This document shows positions 48,101-54,100 of a stretch of 64,000 bases of DNA, piece after piece; within the stretch, counting starts at the first letter, position 1, and each line of letters starts with the position of its first letter. This DNA is from Pycnopodia helianthoides (taxonomy: Eukaryota > Echinodermata > Asteroidea > Forcipulatida > Asteriidae). The notes below the pieces were generated by a model that was not told the DNA's origin, searched no databases, and was given only the letters and a program-made list of their open reading frames with translations. The stretch covers positions 16,083,952 through 16,147,951 of the forward strand of contig CM063252.1 in the NCBI GenBank assembly GCA_032158295.1. Reading direction: 5' to 3'. A program made the position numbers and the translations under genes.

Positions 48101-51100
48101 GTGTGACTGTCCAGGGGCTCTTGTCCCCACTGCACGCCTTTTGCTTTGCTTAACAGTCAGCAGTGTTTATGAAATAGAAACTGTGCTAATGACCTCTCCG
48201 TAAGCAGAAAATATCTTCTTACAGGCTTTTTTTTCCCTTTTGTCTACTGCCATTTGCCGATCTTTTTCTTTTTTCTAGTACTAACTGAATTTTTGGTGAG
48301 AATAGTATTGTAAGTTGCTTGATCATTTTATTTCTAATTTAGGCCTATTGGTATATTTGTGCCATGAGCACAAGAGATGCGCGCTTTAGAAATAACATTT
48401 ATTTTTATGTTTATTATTTTCGAAATTGGGTTCTATCATCAGGAGTTGAATTGAACAAGAGCTTGTTTTCCACAAAGCACTAAGAATCATGTTAAGATGA
48501 GTCTTCCATATTGCCACAGTGATTTCTATTGTGACGTCACACTTTTTGCGTCTGCAATTAACGTTGATACTCAGATAAGGGCCCAATTTCATAGAGCTGC
48601 TTAAGCACAAAAAGGTGCTAAGCACAATAAGGTTACCAGCCAAACTACCATGTCACATGTACAATTTGTGACTGGTATCCTGCTCATTTCTGCTTAGCAA
48701 AACAAAAAATTAGCAATTATTTTCTGCTGAGGCAGCTGTATGGAATGGGCCTGATCAATCTTAGCTCTTTGTGAAATAGCCCAGGGACATTGAGCAACTA
48801 GGTTTTAGCTCTTTGTGAAATAGACCCGGGACATTGAGCAACTAGGTTTTTAGCTCTTTGTGAAATAGACCCAGGGACATTGAGCAACTAGGTTTTTAGC
48901 TCTTTGTGAAATAGACCAGGGACATTGAGCAACTAGGTTTTAGCTCTTTGTGAATAGACCGGACATTGAGCACTGGTTTTTAACACTGCGTGTGTGTCTC
49001 ACCAACTGAGTGCATGGAGGTGTTTCTTATATTGATCTTATCTCATTACAGCCAAGGGAGTGGAGGACGTGGACTCTCGTAAGCAAGCTGAAGATGTCGC
49101 CAAGGGCCTGACTAATCTCATGCACAAGATTAAGGTGAGATACCCCCACCCCCCCCCCCCCCCCGCAACATCACTGTGGTTATCCGAAGATGACTGGACT
49201 TTTCATCTCTGTGCATTCCGAGTGGCTTGTTGAACCCGAGGAGCGTCAAGAGTAGAATTTGACAATATATATTTCTTTTTTAATTCTACCAATGATTTTG
49301 TTTAACAATTTTTGTGGTCTTCAGACCACCATGATGAATTTTAGTTTGTAGCAACTTTTGATCCTTGAGTTATCGGAAAGTTAATAGGCGTGTTTGTAGA
49401 GGTGTTTGCTTGTTTTATAGTCGTCTATTTGTATCTTGCCCCTGTGGCCTGCCGTTCTGATCATATTTTTTACTCTTAAAAATGTCAAACTAGTGCAAGT
49501 TAGCCGTTGTGATGCCAGTTTTGTAACGAACACTTCATGTATCTGTCTTGTGCTATCTCAGACCACGACGATGAAGAGGCGTGACATCGAGGACGCCCAC
49601 CTGATCCTGGCGGAGAAGCTCCATCGGCAGATCCAGCTGCTGATGCAGAAGAAGGCGGCGGAGACGGCGGAGAAGGAGCGGCTGCGACGCATCCAGGAGG
49701 AGATGGAGAGGGAGAGGAAGAAGAGAGAGGAGGAGGAGCGACTCAGGAAGGAAGAGGAGGCCGAGAGAGAGCGCAAACGCAAACTGGACGAGGAAGAACG
49801 GAAAAGGTCGGCAATATTTTTTCTTTTTTCTTTTAGTTTGCAATAATAATAAGCAGTTCTTATGTAGCTGTTTGACTGCACCCAAGGGCCAGCTCAAACT
49901 GCTGATTAATTTGCAGAGTATGCAGAGCTGTGTTGAGTTATGAGAACCCTATTGTTCTAGCACCTTGAAAGGGGTTTGCAAGGTGGTGCTGCGCAATCTG
50001 TAGCCAACCGTGTCAGAAACATTGGGGCAAACCCCTTTCTCCTTACACTAAGTGTACTGGGTTCTTTTACGTGGATTACACAACACCATAATGAGGTGCC
50101 ACATAAATGGGTCTCGTAATTTAAAACAAAGCTCTGCCTATCCTATTTTTAAAACAAATAATGAGCTCTTTGCTAGCTCCTATGGGTGTGATAAAGCTCT
50201 ATATAAGAACCTTGTATTATTATTTTTACTATTACTGCCAGTTCTTGCCAGTTCTTAAGCGATGTCGTGTCAGTCTCTCCGTTCAACATTTTACAAACGA
50301 TTTTTCCTGTTTAGGAAAGAGGAGATCGAGAGGAAGCGTCTTGCAGAGGAGGCTTCCCTCCAGAAGCAACTTGAGGCCGAGAAGAAGAGGCTGGAGAAGG
50401 AGCGACAACAGTTTGAGCTGGACAAGAAGAAACAGGCGGAAGAGACGGCAAGACTGCAAGCAGAACTCCGCAGGTATGTTTTTTATTTTCATTTTCATTT
50501 TATTTAGGTTTGTTGTTCAAATTTTGGGTTGAACGAAGAAAAATTGACTAGAGCGAGACTTGAACCAGTGACCTCAGGATTAACGTACCGGTGCTCTACC
50601 AACTGAGCTACCGAACCCTAATGTTGGCGGGGGGTCGCCAGTAAGAAGCCACTCAACCTGTAACTGCCGTATAGGGGTCACACCCAAGTTTACAATACAA
50701 CCTGGGAAGTGGCAGCAGAGGGATCACCTTTAGAGGAAGCAACTAGATTGATTATTTAGCACAAAATTAGACAACTGTAGTTTAAAGGGCTAATATTTAC
50801 GTGTTTACATTAAAAAACAAAAATAGAAGGTAAGCGAAACTTATCAGAAAATGATGTTCAAATGTTGACTTTGAGTCGGGTAAATATCTTAAAATTCTGT
50901 TGAGTATCAAAGTTTACTCACCCATAGGACTAAGATAAGTGTTCCCTTAGTGCTCGGTCAAATAAAACAATTAAAGACACTGGACACCTTTGGTAATTGT
51001 CAAAGACCAGTCTTCTCACTTGGTGTATCTCAACATATGCACACAATAACAAACCTGTGAAAATTCAATTGGTCGTCGAAGTTGCGAGATAATAATGGAA

Positions 51101-54100
51101 GAAAAAACACCCTTGTCACACGAAGTTGTGTGCTTTCAGATGCTTGATTTCGAGACCTCATGCGTGAGGTCTCAAAATCAATTCAATTATTTTACTGAGA
51201 AATTACTTCTTTCTCAAAAACTACGTTACTTCAGAGGGAGCCGTTTCTCACAATGTTGTATACTATCAACAGCTCTCCATTGCTCGTTACCAAGTAAGTT
51301 TTTATGCTAACAATTATTTTGAGTAACTACCAATAGTGTCCAGTGCCTTTAACATCTTAAACTTTGTAGAAAGTTCTTTTTCAATCAGCTTCTGGTTTTT
51401 GTTAAAAAAAAAAACAATTCTGGTCCGGTAATAATTTCAAGCTACAAGCCCTGCGGTGTTGTGGAGTTTTACCCCAAGAATCAAGCCCTGCTATGTGGGG
51501 TTGATTTATTTTCTTTTTCTTTCTGTGATTGCAGGCAAGCCCAGCTGGAGCAGGAACGTCGTGATCACGAGCTGGCTCTACGCCTGGCCCAGGAGGCCGA
51601 GTCTCAGGTAGTCCCTCTGGAGGAACCAGTCAGGTAAAGAGGACTCCTCCAGATTGACAAACCACCCCCCTCAGAAATTTCCTTCTAAGTAGTAACGCCG
51701 AAAAGATAAAGGCTGTGTCCAAGTTAACGGTTGCGGCTGCAGCTGCAACTTAACTGTCTTGTCAACGTTTGTTGAAGCGTAGGATGTCCACAGTAACATA
51801 GAAAAATAATAATAATAACTAGTTTTTATATAGCGCTTTATCAACAGGGCGTCTCCGAGAGTTGTTTGATATTTTTTAAGACAGGTTTTTGAAGATTTTT
51901 GAATAATAATAATACACAGTTCTTATATAGCGCTTTATCACGTCCGATGGGCGTCTCAAAGCGCTCAGTATTTTTCCTGCAAGGTATAATGTGGAGCTAC
52001 GTTTTTGAAGTAGACCTGTTCCTTTACATAACACCAAGTTTAAGAACTGGATAAATTCAATTGTAATCTTCATCGTGTAATGGTATGCCATCTTCCAAAT
52101 TTTTTATTTTTTTTTCCCAGGATGGATCTAGCTTCAGTTGTGACAGCCGCAGTAGCTGCAGCAGCACCTCAGCCAACCTACGATCTATCCAAATGGAAGT
52201 ATGCTGAGCTGCGAGATACCATCAACACGTCCACAGGTAGGCACACTTCAAGTGTATGGCAACCGGTGAAGGAAAAGTGTGCAGTCACAGACCACTGTTT
52301 GTCTGAAAACTCGAAAACAACATGTTTTAGCATTTAAAGGGAAGAATGTCTAAGAAGTATTGGGTTCTTTTAAAGTTCAATTGATGTACTTATTGCATTG
52401 GGGATAAAGCCAATGGAGTGAGTTATGACCTTGTTGCATACTCAAATTGACATAGTGGAAGAAGTAGATATTTTTACACATGGTGTTACCGCAAACCGAA
52501 TATATACTGATACCTCACCATGCAATGCCTCAAAACCCATATAGGTCGTATCTTTGTTTAAAAACTCCTAGATGTAAACACAAAACCAATGGAGTCAGTT
52601 ATGACCTTATTGCATACATAATTTGACATAGTGGACGAAGGTCGTATCTTTGATAAAAATCAGTGAGATAAGATCTTGTTGCATGAAGCAAATTGTGTGT
52701 TTACACAAGTGTGCAAGATGCAACCTTTTGACCCGCACTGAGTAGCAACCTTGTTTTTTTGCATATAGCAAATTGTTGATTAACCAGTGTACAAGACAAG
52801 ACCATGATGCACTGATGTGATGATAATAATACTCTTGTTGTACATCCGGTTTGAGGTAACACCATTTGCATGTATCTACTTTGCTGTGTAGATTTGGTGG
52901 TCTTTTTAGATCTGTCTTACTGTTTATTCCACTGCCGCGGAGGAGATTTAGTAGTTTGGGAGACTTCTTAGTTCTGACAAGAACTGTCCTGCTTATTAAC
53001 TTCTACCTGGGCGGGAGGTAGGAAATCAGCCTGGACTGCTACTTTTGCTTAGTGGATCGGGGGGACTTCTCGTTATTAACTTCACTGCGGCGGAGTAAGT
53101 TTTAAATTGGTCTCAACGCTTTGACTAGCCTGCTCTAGTCATGCCAGGAGACTGAAGAGTGTTTGAGATGCTGGTCTCTTTATAGGAATTCAGAAGTTTC
53201 AGTGTAGGGTCGGTCACTTCGCTGATTGGTTCTTCTGGAAGGAGACCGGTGGTTGTTAGCGCATGGCGTCACCGCAAACTGAGTACACACTGATACCCCA
53301 CCATGCAATGCCTCAAGACCCACTCGATGCTCTTGCTGTTTTTTTTAGATGTTGATCTACTGGCCGCCTGTAAGGAGGAGTTTCACCGTCGTCTGAAGGT
53401 ATACCACGCCTGGAAGACCAAGCACAAGAAGCAGAACGCTGCCAAGGAAGAGCGGGCTCCCCAGGCCGTCATGCAAACTAGTAAGTAGAAAGAAACAAAT
53501 CACACCTAGCTTGGAGACTCTCCAAAATCAATGAGCAGTCAACTGGGGGGGTGGTCGGGTTGGCTTTAATAGTGGTGTCTTGCCTTGCCTTTCACCTCTG
53601 TGGACTCTGCTTTGAATCCCGCCCGGGATGGAGGCTTACATGCGGATTGGGTATGCAGTCCCTACTTGATATCCTGGATTTTCCCTATTATGTGGTTCCC
53701 CCCCCCCAATATTTAAAACTGAGCTGTTAGTTCACTTCAGGATTAAAAAACATTTTCTCGTTAACATGTGGGATTTTTCAAGTAAAGTGAAAATGAGTTT
53801 TGTTTTACCCTTGAACCAGTTTGTGATAATCACTGTATGCAATGTTTGTTATTTTGTCTGTCTGCCTGTCTAGCTATGCAAGTGCCGTTGATCCCTGCCC
53901 CTCCTGCTCCGGCCAAAGCAACCACCGCCAACAACATGCAACGCTACTTCAAGGTGGCCTTCAGCCGCCCCTCGGCCACCAACGCCAACGTGCGTCAGCG
54001 CAGCGTCTGGTACGCTCACTTTGACGGACAGTGGATTGCCAGACAGATGGAGATCCATGCTGACCGGGACCCACTCCTTCTTATTGCAGGTGAGATGTTT

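Noticed and set aside
49553..49897. Leu/Ser-rich minus-strand frames over exon 21.
   Set aside because: Antisense shadow of the Glu/Arg/Lys-rich single alpha-helix.
51600..51612. Alternative donor after TCTCAG at 51607.
   Set aside because: Using it shifts the frame into exon 24, whereas the donor at 51634 keeps phase 2 and the conserved YDLSKW reading.
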